Below, one piece after another: positions 43,861 to 55,129 of a stretch of 64,000 bases of DNA. The translations under genes were made by a program, and so were the position numbers. Origin of the DNA: Elmis aenea (Eukaryota; Arthropoda; Insecta; Coleoptera; Elmidae); assembly GCA_947652605.1 (NCBI GenBank), contig OX393579.1, positions 17,753,674 to 17,817,673 of the forward strand, read 5' to 3'. Position 1 is the first letter of the stretch, and each line of letters starts with the position of its first letter. The notes beneath the pieces were generated by a model. The model was not told the origin of the DNA. It saw nothing but the letters and a program-made list of their open reading frames with translations, and searched no databases.

Positions 43861-44188
43861 TATGTGTGTGTAATTGACATTTAGGTTACTTTAATCGGCT
43901 ATGAAAGTTGTAGAATCGATTTATTTAAAAAAGGCAATTTTTTTAATATAACGGTGCTGGTACATGCTCTTGGAAGGCTGCTTCAAAGACATAAAGTATT
44001 ATAAAAATTGATTGAGATATCCTCTTAATTGCAGTACACTGTTAATTGAAACTAGTTATTGCGAAAAGGTTTAGATTTTTTAATTAAATAACTGTAGTAG
44101 TTGAACATACAAAAACAATAGTTTGTTTTGTTGCAGTTAGGCACAGTGTACTGTGATTAACAAGATATCTTAACAAGGTTTATAATAC

Positions 44189-44275
44189 TTTATTATTATT
44201 ATTGTTATTATTTCCGCGTAGGTGGTCCCCTTTCGGGTTCCTGTACTGCGGCTTATTGGTCCTTTATAAAACTTT
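44189..44275 (-). mobile_element. 3' tail of a non-LTR retrotransposon
   Basis: The plus strand shows TTATTATTATTATTGTTATT followed by TTCCGCGTAGGTGG and CTTTCGGGTTCCTGTACTGC. The second part matches 38472-38530. On the minus strand it is a 3' end closing in (TAA)n. Only the tail was inserted. Confidence 0.65.
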
Positions 44276-44279
44276 AAGG

Positions 44280-45245
44280 CTTTGATCATTTATATTTTAA
44301 AGACATTAATTTATTTTAATAGTATTTTTCTCTTCAAATCTTCCCAAATGTCTGTGAAAATTTCACCACATTATTGGATTTTCTTGATAAAGCCTTATGT
44401 TTTTGCAAGGCTATTGATTTTATAGTACTTCGATTTAGTAACTACATTTTAGTTGAATTAAAATTTAATAAAGTAATCTTTCCAATTCATTTGCTTAAAC
44501 ATAACTTCAATTCAACTTAAAAATACATATCTTTAAATTTAAACTCTTGTTACAATTTCTTTTTAATTTTTATAAAGTATAAGTACCTAACGTATTTTTT
44601 TAATAAAATTAACAAATAAAAATATAATTTGCTTAGATCAATTAAACAATCATAGCTCATCAAAAACACAATGCATTTCTCTTGATTGGTTAGAACTAGA
44701 TAGTCAATGAATGCCTGTCAGTGTAATTAAACTGTGTGGTAAGCAAAATCTAGAAGCTAATTCAAACAAATGTATGGCAAGGATTTAGCTTTGACGAGTT
44801 TTGAAATCACATTGGCATCCTTTGCAAACGGTTTCTTGTTTGTATGTTAGCTCTATTTAACATATGTATATAATGGTGCAAATGGTGCAAATCATTTATG
44901 ATCTAATTGACTAAATCAAGTAGGTTGTTAAAACCTAGTTTAATAATGTATTAAAATATGTTGTGAAAACATTAAGTCTATCCGAGGGCATTTTCGAACG
45001 AAGATTCATAACGATTTAAAAACGGCTTAGATCGGTTTTTGGTAAACAAGCGCCTTCTTGCCTACAGCTTACCTTTAACCTGTTTCTCATTTGGTGTTTT
45101 GTGAACCTAGTACTCATAATCCACATGGAAACATCCGAGGTACATTTGATCTACTTTTCGGTTATCGACCCTTGAAGATTGGCGTTCTGTTCAGCATCAA
45201 AAAAGACAGAACGCCCTCGTACAGCTGTTACCGAAAAAACGTTGT
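44280..45245. other. No recognisable feature
   Basis: AT-rich. Only a tiny duplication (TGGTGCAAATGGTGCAAATC, 44874-44893) was noticed. Confidence 0.5.
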
Positions 45246-45251
45246 TGCTCT

Positions 45252-45371
45252 TACGTAACAAGATCGGAAAGTGGTACTTTACTGAATGAGTAGGCAGTTT
45301 TTGGACGAACCGTGGGCGAATCCTGAAAGCACACGAGTCCAGTAAAGACACTTTACGGGTATGTTACGTAC
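45252..45371. mobile_element. Inverted repeat, TACGTAAC...GTTACGTA
   Basis: TTACGTAACAAGATCGGAAA and GTGGTACTTTACTG on the left face CAGTAAAGACACTTTACGGG and TATGTTACGTA on the right. A related CCATGGCAACCAGCTACTTT...CCAGTAAAG lies at 45510-45548. The 66-codon minus frame over it has no domain. Confidence 0.55.
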
Positions 45372-45374
45372 AAT

Positions 45375-46060
45375 ATTTTTTCTGCTCACTGACACCAAAA
45401 TCACTATCGTCACCATCTGTAATCAAACAAAAACTTAACAAACAACAGGTGAAAATTCGCTTGGTGGTATAATGACGCTTATTTGACAGTCAACAAAACA
45501 ACTCATCACCATGGCAACCAGCTACTTTCCGGCCTAGGCCAGTAAAGATGTATTTTTTAGCCTAAAAAATGATTGGAAACAACTGATTTTCTGGACGGAG
45601 GCAGAAAAAATAATTGAAGATGGCAATAAACCCACGTATGCACCAATAGAGTATCAAATTAAGATTAAATCCTCATTTTAACTTTAAATATATATGCGAT
45701 TTATTCCTGACAATGTGCTTCAACAATAATGCGCTGTCGTTAATCGCCAGTTTGTTTGCGGTAAACACAAAATTATAATTGGTTTGTGGTGTACACACAC
45801 ATTTGACTATAAAAATATCTGGTATTGTTTTAGCTTTATCATTGACTTTTCAGTTGACACAACATCAGTAAATGAGTACGATAATAGGACATTCGGCAAC
45901 ATATTTTGTTTTACAATTTCGATGCTGTGATGATATAAAAACTAATGTTGTAAATTAAAACTTTCACAAAATTTATCAGTCGTACTAATAATAGTTCATT
46001 ACATAATATTATAAATAATGCCATTATAAGTAGAAGGACAATGTCTTTACTACATTAATA
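45375..46060. other. No recognisable feature
   Basis: AT-rich with no element boundary apart from the stray motif near 45530. Confidence 0.45.
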
Positions 46061-46070
46061 CATCTATTAC

Positions 46071-46237
46071 CATGGGCGTCCACAGGGGAGGGCAAACGGG
46101 GCACTTGCCCCTCCCAGGAATCGAGTACTTCATTAATGACCAAATGAAAGAGGGTCAAGTTAAAATTTCGGTTATATTTTAATACATTCCTTTTTAAGCT
46201 TTGCTTCCCCCTGGATAATTTTCTGGGGACGCCCATG
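46071..46237. mobile_element. Small hAT-like element, CATGGGCGTCC family, copy 3
   Basis: The ends CATGGGCGTCCACAGGGG and GGGGACGCCCATG are complementary. The duplication TCTATTAC is exact on both sides (46063-46070, 46238-46245). It has the same internal layout as 10657-10840 (CACTTGCCCCTCC, GGAATCGAGTA, CCCCCTGGA). This clean insertion fixes the boundaries of the family. The minus frame across it is not a gene. Confidence 0.93.
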
Positions 46238-46249
46238 TCTATTACGTTT

Positions 46250-46975
46250 GCCGTTGGGTTAGTAATGGTTATGGTATTAAAGAACATGAGAAAATCATTT
46301 TTGTATTCCTTTAACACTAATTTATCATACCGTGAATACCGTCAGTGCTGGTACTTCGTATGAACTAGTACATACATACATACATATAATTCAAGCTCAA
46401 ACGTTCTGTTTCAGTACACTTCGATATTTTTATGCAAATCTTTTTTTTCACAACAATTTGGTTTAAAACTAATAGTTATTACATATAATTTAAAATTAAG
46501 TTTTTCGTTTCTAATTACCCATTAAAGACGCCGATGATTTATTTACATCTTTGTCTCACCAGTTGTAAGAATACAAAATTTAACAATAAAATTCGTAACT
46601 GATATTTTCGCTCACACTGTAGAAGACAAATCGTTGTATATGTACTTTTTTCCTTAGACATTGTAAATGAGAAATAAATAAAATAAATACACCGATTTTT
46701 CGACAACAGATGATCCGGCACAGATGATTTGGCGCCTCCTTTAGTCCGGACAAAATTGCTAGGGAGAACTTGAAATTCCCCGGCCACCAGACTAGTTTAC
46801 TGAACGGCCACACATGGCGTTGTATATAGGGTGCACATTTTATATTGCTTACACTGCACGTGGTAAAAACTCTTAAGTTATTTTGTTTAAATTTAATTCT
46901 TACTCCGGCAAAATGATTAATTCGGTAAGACTTTGGAACCAAGGATGCAGGAAAATCGGTGTTGTACCTTAATAT
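46250..46975. other. No supported gene
   Basis: Short TACA repeats at 46371-46386. Two overlapping minus frames (46539-46787, 46580-46942) in different phases lack recognisable domains. Confidence 0.45.
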
Positions 46976-46986
46976 AGCATTGTGAG

Positions 46987-47163
46987 CAGAGGCGGATTTA
47001 ACGGCGGGAGCAGCGGGCGCGCGCCCTGGGCCCCGACTTCTGAAGGGCCCCGTAAAACCCCAACTTTATTTATTTAAAATATGGTTTACATGTATTTTTA
47101 TTTTCCCGGTCTCTATCTCTCTTTTTTGGGGCCCAATACTCAACCGACTTTAATCCGCCTCTG
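46987..47163. mobile_element. 177-bp hAT-like MITE, CAGAGGCGGATTTAA ends
   Basis: The ends CAGAGGCGGATTTAA and TTTAATCCGCCTCTG are exact complements. The duplication ATTGTGAG is exact (46979-46986, 47164-47171). The body is GC-rich at the left (GCGGGCGCGCGCCCTGGGCC) and C/T-rich at the right. A decayed relative is at 21450-21540. Confidence 0.95.
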
Positions 47164-47174
47164 ATTGTGAGTAA

Positions 47175-48025
47175 ATGTTTTGCCACACATCTCCAAAATA
47201 TTAAACGTTAGTTGTTATTGTTGAAAAAAGAAGTGTAGATATAATTATCAGACATTTAAACAAAATAAAATAATTGCTGTAATTAAAACAGTAAAGATAG
47301 GGAAAAATAATAGTGACAATAACACAATTACGAGGAAATGGATTAAAGTGCCTTAGTTTTGCCTCTAAATGTCTGGATGTCTAGACCAGTTAGTGTCGCG
47401 AGAGTAGTAAAGTGACTTCCTAACATTCTGCATGAATAATACGACGTGACATGCTATCGAAATGTGAAATCATGAGCTTTTTATATGCTTTTCCAGTCGC
47501 TGATAACGGTAAGCTGCAAAAGCCATGGCGAATTTGCGAACAGCTTGTACGTCAAATGAAATCATGAAAGGGTTTATCAAGTTTGATAACGTGAAAAATT
47601 CATGAGATTTCATTGAATATCATAGATAAAAATTGATGTAGTACCTGACTAGAATGCATATATAAAACATATTATTTAAAAAAAAGTGATAGTGGATATG
47701 ATATTTTTAAGTATTATCGCATAACAAAACACAAACACGACTTGGTGCGTATGCAGAATACAGATTCAAAATTAAAAATTAAGAAAACATTGTCTTCAGA
47801 TTGTGAAAAATAATATCATAAAAATGACTTTTTCGCCTTAAAAACTATACCCGACAGAAGATGTGGAGAAAAATAAGTCATTGTTTCGATTGTATTGCAG
47901 AATATTTCAATTAATATCGACGAAACAAAAAACTCTTTATAATTAAAATTCTTAATATAACCGAAAACAATTGTTTTCCTTCGAAATATTAATTATCTAG
48001 TTCGAAGGTAGTTTTGTGTTTACCA
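47175..48025. other. No recognisable feature
   Basis: No frame, terminus or tandem repeat that I can support. Confidence 0.5.
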
Positions 48026-48035
48026 ATATCAAATA

Positions 48036-48400
48036 GCAAATGTGTTGTTAGACCAATCCTGGCATACGCCACCGAAGCACGCGAAGAAAAAAAAAGAACT
48101 AAACAATCTAAGAACGATTGAGATGAGTACTCTCAGATCTGTGGCAGCAAAAACGTTGAAGGATACAGTACCAAGCCAACAAATTTGTTAGAAGTGCAAC
48201 ATCCAAGACATGGTAAAATTCTTAACGCAACACGAAAGAGCTTGGAATGAACATGTAAAGAAAGTGTAAGACAACTGTATAGGTACCAAACATTGTCAGA
48301 AAGTGATGGTATCCCGTAGGGATTAAGAAAGCCAGAAACCACCAAAGCATTGGGAAGGAACTTGAGGAGTGATCGTCAGCGGAGATTCTAAATAATTAGG
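48036..48400 (+). pseudogene. Reverse transcriptase C-terminal relic (RTE-like)
   Basis: The plus strand reads VRPILAYATEARE, shifts frame, then LRTIEMSTLRSVAAKTLKDT, VPSQQIC, a stop, KCNIQDMVKF and HERAWNEHVKKV. These match the post-RT region of RTE-type elements: the 'RPILTYAAE' segment, the 'LRxxEMxxLRxIxGxTxxD' segment, and 'RxxWxxHVxRM'. At least two stops and one frameshift are present. No catalytic box remains. It is the only relic of this type on the plus strand. Confidence 0.72.
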
Positions 48401-49370
48401 CTATACATTAAAGTTTAAACCTAATAAAAAAGTGGAAGAACAAAAGGAAAGAGTTCTGGTAGTCTGTAAACCACTGTGTAGTTAATCCCAAAACCTGTCT
48501 ATTAAACCTTTCGATATTTACTTTATTATGCTATAAACACTACATTTCAGATACAAGAACTAACAGTAACGTATAAAAGTTAAATAGAGTTTGCGTTTTA
48601 AGGATTCTAAATGGTGCATCCGTAGATAAACGAGCGTCTGGAGATAGATCTCTCAGTCTATCCCTTGGCGTATTTAAGCGTGCTTTAGATTAGTATCTCT
48701 CGACTTGCAGAGAGCGTTCGTTACACTATTAAATATATTTCAACCATGAACGTATTTTTTGTATCGCTTACATTTCTTACCTGAATAGACATGCGAGCAA
48801 ATAAAGTTTAGAACAAAATCAAAAATTTATCGTGAAAATCGCCTGGGGAAAAAGACATGAGATTTATGGTTTTAGTTGTTGGATGGGCGGACTTGTATCC
48901 TCAACGCCAACTACGCACGGCTTTTAAAAATTTGTAGCAAACTAAAACTCAATATTTGCATGTAACAAAAATTTTATTTGTAACTTGATCGTAAACCACA
49001 ACTACATCATTTGTTAAATAAAAATAAAAATTGTTTCAAACAATCTTAAAATAATGTTGCTTGTAATACCTCACCACAATATACCGGGTGATGCATTTTG
49101 ACTTTTGCACCCTTAAATCTTTTTTATTTTAAGAAGAAACCCCAATAAACCTTATCTTTTTGTAAATCGCAGGAAATTCGCTATAAAATGGCATTAAAAT
49201 GTTTTTTTCCCTCTTATTCTTACGACTCTCTACCGTTAGGTATAAGGCTTTTGTATGTTTTTATGTAGATAGCTTCCTTTTGTATACTCCCTTTCATCTT
49301 TTTCTATCTCTTATAAGTTCTTTAACCTTACTTCACTTGATCCTCCTGTTTGTGGTAGCTTCTTTCAACT
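48400..49370. other. No gene; one diverged terminus
   Basis: TATACCGGGTGATGCATTTT at 49081-49100 is a diverged TACAGGGTG-type end. A GC-balanced, inverted-looking patch TAGATCTCTCAGTCTATCCC...CTCTCGACTTGCAGAGAG lies at 48642-48713. Confidence 0.4.
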
Positions 49371-49374
49371 CCTC

Positions 49375-49700
49375 ATTCTAAGTTTTTCCTTTTCGTTTTT
49401 TTCCTTCGTTCGCTCTACATATGCTTTCCTGGCCATTTTATCTTCTCCCATTCTATGATCATTACCTTGTCATCTTTGTTGTGCCTCGTGGATGTTTTGT
49501 TCTATTGTTTGTACGTTTAGGTTTTCTTTATGATTTTCGTTTCTAATTTTGTCGCTAGGCGTTTTACCTTACCTAAAGGGTATGATGTGCTGTCTGCATG
49601 TTTTTATTACATCATCCATTACCATCGAAAATAACAATAAACTGAGTAGTACACCCCTGTCTTACTCCCTTTGTTGTTTCAAAATCCGTCGAGTTCATTA
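49375..49700 (-). pseudogene. Reverse transcriptase relic with GVRQGC box (RTE-like)
   Basis: The minus strand reads GVRQGCTT (RT motif 4, usually GVRQGCxLSPLLF) at 49651-49668. A frameshift follows, then SLLLFSMVMDDVIKTCRQ. Further down comes NIHEAQQR...HRMGEDKMARKAY (49510-49430), the C-terminal segment also found at 8938-9027. The YADD box and everything between the two parts are missing, so an internal deletion joined them. The foldback element at 49704 abuts its upstream edge. Confidence 0.7.
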
Positions 49701-49703
49701 TAA

Positions 49704-51452
49704 TACATTGTCATTCAAAAAGCGTGCAAGAAATGGAAAAGTTTTTTATTATTTATTTCTCAATTTTTTTTATTTTTTATAAAAGTTTATGCATGTTTTA
49801 AAACCAATTTTAAGATGAAAAACAGGGGTGAGCAATATCGAAATTATATCGATATATCGCCCACCTCTAAAAATCAGTTCAAAAGAAATTCACATGACAC
49901 TCGATTTTAGCGATTTTAGAACTTTTTGCGAAAATAAAGTGTCCTTATTTTAAGCATTACAAAAAAAAGTCTATAGGAAAAAGTTATTTAGAATTTAAAA
50001 TCATGACCTACTATGATATTTGTCGTTAAAACCCTTTGATTCCCAAAATAAGTTTTATTGATAAAAAGAAAAAAAATATTTACTTTATTAACTTAAAATA
50101 CCATAACATGAACAATAAAAAAATCTGTTTGTAATATATTTTTTTTAAATAGAAAAAAAGTCGGTGGTTTCATCAGATAACCACTGGGACAAAAAAAAAA
50201 AACACTTTCCCTTTGTATGGTGTTTAATAATTTAATAATAAATAAATTTTCTTTGAACCCAAAATAATTTTTTTCAATAAAAAAAAAGTTATCATTCACT
50301 TCATGAACTTAAAATAAATTAAAATTAACATAATTTTTTTTTTACAATAATAGAAACAAAAGCGGTGGTTTCATCAGATAACCAGTGGCGCACAAGAAAC
50401 ACACTTTAAATATTTTTATAAATATTTTGTATAACTTCGAATTTAAAAGCAAATCCATAAACAAATTATCACCTGATCATAATTCACTGATAAATTTACT
50501 TACCAGTCATTACAATCCACTAATTGCGTAAAATTTAATATTTTCTTGCGATTTACCACTGTTTGACAAGTCGACTTACACCATGCAAAACATTTAAATG
50601 AAATTTTGGTATAAGGACCTATTTTAGTACGAACTTTTGCTTTTTGCCAAGAGATGGTGCTATAAGACATAGAATAGTTTCAGTGGTTTTAAAGCTTGGT
50701 CATTGGGTATCATATAATAAACTATTTGAAAGGTGGTTTCTCGGTGAAACCACAAGGAAATAAAGGGTTAATTCCCAAAAATATTTTTATTGTAAATTCA
50801 ACATTCAAGATATCAAAAAGCCGCTAAAATATAGTGTTATATGGATTTTTATTGAACTTCTTTTCATTTGAAAATTAGTTTTAGGCCATGTCAAAACTTT
50901 TATTAGCAATAAAATTAGTTGGGAATTCCATAAAGACAAACTTCTAGGTGTTGCATTTATTGAATTGTAAAATTAGTATCTGTAAACATAAATATTGGAA
51001 ATTTAACGTCAATTTTATATTAGGACATACTTTTAAATTCTAAACAACAATTTTTCATGAACTTTCTTTGTAACTCTTAAAATAAGGGCACTTTACTCTT
51101 TTAAATATTTCTAAAATCTAGTGTCCTATGAACTTCCTTTATAATTTTTTTCATCCTAAAATTAGTTTTAGAACGCACCAACTTTTATAATGAGTAAAAT
51201 TTTCTAAGAAATCAATACTTTGTTTCTTTTTTAAACTTCTTTCTTTCCAAGATCTACCCTAGAGCAATAATCGGTTGATTGAACATTTTGCATTTTGGCA
51301 GTGGGACTTGCTGCAAGCCTCACACCTAAAGGTAGAAAGGTAGAAGAAGAAGAAGAATTGCAAACGAGTGGTTAGTAAACATTCATTAAAGCCCTAACAA
51401 ATCAATAATAAAACATTTCCATTTGTTGCAGACTTTTTGAATGACGTTGTCT
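49704..51452. mobile_element. Foldback element, CGTCATTCAAAAAGTSTGCA family, copy 2
   Basis: The left ACATTGTCATTCAAAAAGCG with GTGCAAGAAATGG pairs with CCATTTGTTGCAGACTTTTT and GAATGACGTTGT at the right. Inner arm sequences recur, for example AAACCAATTTTAAGATGAAA against TTTCATCCTAAAATTAGTTT. At 1.75 kb it is four times the size of copy 1 and contains a tandem duplication. Near 49827 there is also a hAT-like scrap, CAGGGGTGAGCAATATCG. Confidence 0.78.
50038..50400 (+). repeat. Two diverged tandem units of ~215 bases
   Basis: ATTCCCAAAATAAGTTTTAT...GCAGT-free unit ending GGTGGTTTCATCAGATAACC (to ~50184) recurs from 50256 and ends in the same 20-base word at 50363-50382. Divergence is high outside these anchors. 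It lies inside the 49704-51452 element. Confidence 0.7.
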
Positions 51453-51454
51453 AG

Positions 51455-52805
51455 TAATATGATTTTTCTACGATAAATTATGTCATACATCCATACATAA
51501 TCAACTTTTTTTCTCAACTACCCAGTATTCTTTTATTTCGTCATTCTTCTCTTAGGCGTAGGCTTTTAATTACACAGTTTTTAAAAAATGCCAATAGAGA
51601 ATTTAACTCTAAAACTGAATATGCAATTAAAAAAATAAACAAACCGCAAAATGTTCGGGAAAAATTAGTTTCAAATTACTTATTATTGTTTACAAAATCT
51701 TAGCAATCTTTATATTATTAACAAAACAAAACACGATCGGTTTGGTTTGGTATACTTTAGCGTACAAAAAAAAATCACATCGTTTTATAGAAAATTTTCA
51801 GGTTTATAGAAATTTCCTTTCAAAATAACAAAATTATAAGGATGCGATGAAACACACCGTATAAAAGTTAACGCTGACAGCATACAGGGAGATTTAATTT
51901 ATAGTTCCAACATAAGAATCAGGCTTATTGTTATTAATAACCATAGCATGGCTTATTAAATTTTATGTTGATTAAAAACATGATGTTATAGTTCTGAAAC
52001 ATTTACCTAATCCTGAATAAATAACTAACAATTATGTTGCATGCATTCATAATTTACAAACGGTCGATGTTTTAAATACTATAGCAAAAAGTAATAAACA
52101 CAAATTTCGCTGCAGGTAACAAACAGAAGCTTAGTAAAGCAATTAACCATCGTGCATTCGTATAACTATAACAGCATTGTTAAGTGAATTTATATTGAAG
52201 TGCCACATTACCAATGCGGATTTACTGTGCTAAACAACAAACAAATTGCATCAGGAATTCCACAGCAAATCGTTACAGATACTTTATGAATACAAAATAG
52301 GTCGCTAGAGATTAAAAAGCAATAATTCCCTAACGGCGTTGTTTATAATTAAAATAACAGACCGGAAAAAGTATCGAAATAAGTTTTATGTTTATAATAC
52401 ATTTTATTACTTGAATAAAAATTAAGTTATGAGGCAAATAAGGCTTTATTTCATCGCTTGAGCACGAACAAAAAAAAAACTATTCTGACGCACTCAATTA
52501 AGTTAATGTTTTCGAATCCTTAGTTCTCATTATCTTTGACAGAGGTCAACATGCGGGTTTTCTCAGGCCTTTCTGACGTATGATACAACACAAGTTGCAG
52601 GATGATGTTGGAAGTAATAAATGAAGATAGGTTTTCCGCTTCGTGTTATAAATTACTTGCCTTTGACTACAAAACTTTAACGAAACACTTTATTTTTCAC
52701 TTCTGCCAGCTTTACCGGATATTTTTGTTGTAAACAAATCAAATGAAAGATTTATGTAATGTATGTATATGTTAAAGAGTGTGCAGAGTATTAAAACAAA
52801 AACTA
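51455..52805. other. No recognisable feature
   Basis: AT-rich with no supportable frame or element end. Confidence 0.5.
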
Positions 52806-52810
52806 ATATA

Positions 52811-53477
52811 GGAGGCGTCTGTCAAAAGTAACGGCCGGTTGATCAAAGAGAAAACGCTAAAACTGATAGAAAATAACTATTACGCTGTTTTTATTTGTGG
52901 GTATCTACATTTAATTAATTTTTCTACATAGTCACCAGTGCTTTCCAACCACTTTTTATAACGAGGAATAAGCTTTTTCATACACTCTGCATAAATACTG
53001 ATACCTCGGTGTTCAGCCAAATTCACTACCACTTTTTTTATTTCCTCCGTCTTTTCGAAGCGTTAAGATGTAGAAAGACGTGGAAGTCACTATATGGGAG
53101 GTCTGGGCTGTAAGAAAGGTGATTAAAAACATCTCATTTGAATTGCAGAATCTTTTTAGCATTCCTTTCTTTATCATAAAAGTTTCTTCCTCACCTTTCT
53201 TTAATTGTTACTGAAGGCCAATAAACTTCACGCTATTCGTGGTGAATTTCAACAGCATTGCACCATTTCGCGTGTAGAAAAAGAATTACATACCCGAGTT
53301 CGTAAATGGCGGAAATATAAAGTTTCGCAGCCATCATAAATTACTACCATGGAAAGGCAAGCAGCAGTAGAGTGATGATGCAGGTGCCGATAGCTAGAAA
53401 ATGAATCAGCTGAAGCTCCATCTGTATTACCACTCACGAATTATCAGCGATCGACCCTCACTTTTGACATACGTCTG
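52811..53477 (-). mobile_element. Deleted mariner-like element
   Basis: The left GGCGTCTGTCAAAAGTAACG and, reversed from the right, GACGTATGTCAAAAGTGAGG are imperfect inverted repeats. The pairing continues (GGCCGGTTGATC / GGGTCGATCGCTG). TA precedes the left end. About 670 bases remain, half the length of a full mariner, with a C-terminal transposase relic at 52880-53112. Confidence 0.72.
52880..53112 (-). pseudogene. Mariner-like transposase C-terminus
   Basis: From 53112 down the minus strand reads YSPDLPYSDFHVFLHLN, the mariner 'YSPDLAPSDYHLF' box with the third catalytic Asp kept. After a frameshift comes FEKTEEIKKVVVNLAEHRGI, then YAECMKKLIPRYKKWLESTG and DYVEK, ending at a stop at 52880-52882. 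This is the standard mariner ending (GIxxLxxRWxKCLxxxGDYVEK). The first two catalytic residues and the N-terminal DNA-binding domain are missing, and sequence at 53215-53440 between relic and right repeat was not recognised. It differs from the mariner pseudogene at 18931-19526 and comes from another family. Confidence 0.85.
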
Positions 53478-54048
53478 TGGGATTCATGGGTAGATAATCA
53501 GTAATTGGCAGTATCGGCTGTTTTGCCGATTAATCGGTTTTGGCTATTTTTGCCCGATTAAACGGTTTTCATGAAATTTAAGTATGGCAATAAATTAAAT
53601 TACAGCAGTGATGTGCAACCGGTAGCTCGCGGGCTCCTGGTAGCCCGCGAGGGTATGTTAAGGGGCCCGCGAGCAGAAGTTGCACTTCCAGATTTCTCAT
53701 TTACAAACCTTCATATACATGCCAGAAGACAATTATAAAAATTATTACCCACAAAGGCACATTGATCACCTTTAATCGCTTAAAGATGGATAAAATTTGA
53801 TGTACGGTTTTAGGATCTAAAGGCAATCGAACCACTATTATTATTTTTGGTATTTTGACATACTTATGCAAAAATTTCGTCGACAAACCAGAAATTGAAA
53901 TAATAGTTTTATAAAATGACATCCAACTATAAGCTATTGGAAATGATGGTTTTTAGCAAGCATATATCAGAATCCTATCAGTGCGAAAAAGATTAACAAA
54001 TGTTTAGCTTCTTTAGGTATATGTATATTTCCGATTTTTTTTTACAGT

Positions 54049-54700
54049 TCAAAACCGTTTGTCACATCCTAATCTCCATATTCTTCTGTTAAGCCAATCT
54101 TGTTATTGGAACCCTCTGTTCTGTATGGCCTCCTCCACTCCTTTTTTTGCAGTTTTTTCTTGGCCGGCCCTTTTTCTGTCTTACACGTGGTCGCCACTGC
54201 CATGCTTGTGCTGGTAATCGTTCTACTAGCATCCGTCTTAGATGGCTATACCATTTTAATCTCTTTAAAGTGATTGTATCAATTATAGTAGAGCCTACGT
54301 CCAATCTTTTCCGGTCGTCCGTGTTACGTACTCTGTCAAGTCTAGTAAGAACGCAGTACTTCCTCCAGTACTCCATTACAGAGCTGTAATTTAACTCTCT
54401 TCTCTTTTATTAGTTACCTATAGTTAAGTCCCGTATAGAGCTATACTCTTTATTATTGATTTGTACGTTTTGCTTTTTGTCGTATTTGTCACACTCTTGT
54501 TCCAGAGCAGGGAGTTTAATTTTCTTATGGCAGCTCGTCCTTGTCCTTGTTTGAGATTTCGGTTTTACAGTTGCCATCACTAATTATCTTGACACCAAGA
54601 TATTTATATCCATTCGTACTCTTGATGATTTGGTTGTCAAGTTGTAAATCGGCGGTATGACCTCCAGCTTCTCTATTAATCTGCGAAATGGCATTAGGAA
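54049..54700 (-). pseudogene. Reverse transcriptase C-terminal region (RTE-like)
   Basis: The minus strand from 54690 down reads INREAGGHTADLQLDNQIIK, then STNGYKYLGVKI. After a frameshift comes RAAIRKLNSLLWNKS and YKSIIKSIALYGT. Then come RLDRVRNTDDRKRLDVGSTI, LKRLKWYSHLRRM, ERLPAQAWQWRPR and KKGRPRK. It closes with QDWLNRRIWRLGCDKRF and a stop at 54049-54051. The order matches the thumb and C-terminal domain of RTE-type elements (YKYLGV, AIRKLNSLLW, LYGSELW, RLxWxGHxxRM, GRPRxxW). At least four frame changes or stops are present. The 95-codon frame at 54089-54376 is its best-preserved piece. The RT catalytic core is absent. It is nested in the hAT-like element at 53606. Confidence 0.85.
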
Positions 54701-54740
54701 CCAAATTTTAAAACACTTTTAGCAAATATGCAGTAGCAAG

Positions 54741-55129
54741 CAGTGGCGTATGCAAGTAGGGGGGATTGGGGGAATAAATCTCCCCCGAAAGTTTGAAAAG
54801 GACTTAAATTATAATTACCGCATTTGAAAATTGCGTGACAGATTGTTTTTCCATATTTATAAAATATATTATGTTTGTATATTTTACTCATAAATGCTAT
54901 TTTTGGGTACGTTTGACCTTGAAAAAAAAAGCCTGTGGCGCTGATACGCGGGAGGCTGCCGCCCCCTTGACCCCCCGCAACTCTTTCTTACGACTCACTT
55001 TTTGTGTCTAGCTCCCATAGATTATTTTCTAATTTTACCATTACCATGCTCCGTTTGAAATTAGTCAGTATTATTTTTGCAAATTAAAACAATATCTCCC
55101 CCTGAAATATTTTACTCCGCACGCCACTG
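54741..55129. mobile_element. hAT-like small element, CAGTGGCGTA...CGCCACTG
   Basis: The ends CAGTGGCGTATGCAAGTAGG and TTTACTCCGCACGCCACTG are complementary at the outer nine bases. Flanking 8-mers GTAGCAAG and GCGGCAAG agree at six of eight. It contains GC-rich runs (GGGGGGATTGGGGG, CCCCCTTGACCCCCCGC). Nested in 53606-55320. Confidence 0.7.

Noticed and set aside
46539..46942. Overlapping 82- and 120-codon minus frames
   Set aside because: Two phases of the same region, neither with a recognisable motif or coding-like composition.
53249..53437. 62-codon minus frame as the mariner N-terminus
   Set aside because: It lies where the N-terminus should be, but I could not match it to a mariner helix-turn-helix in any frame.
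54147..54389. 80-codon plus frame
   Set aside because: Antisense shadow of the RT C-terminal relic.
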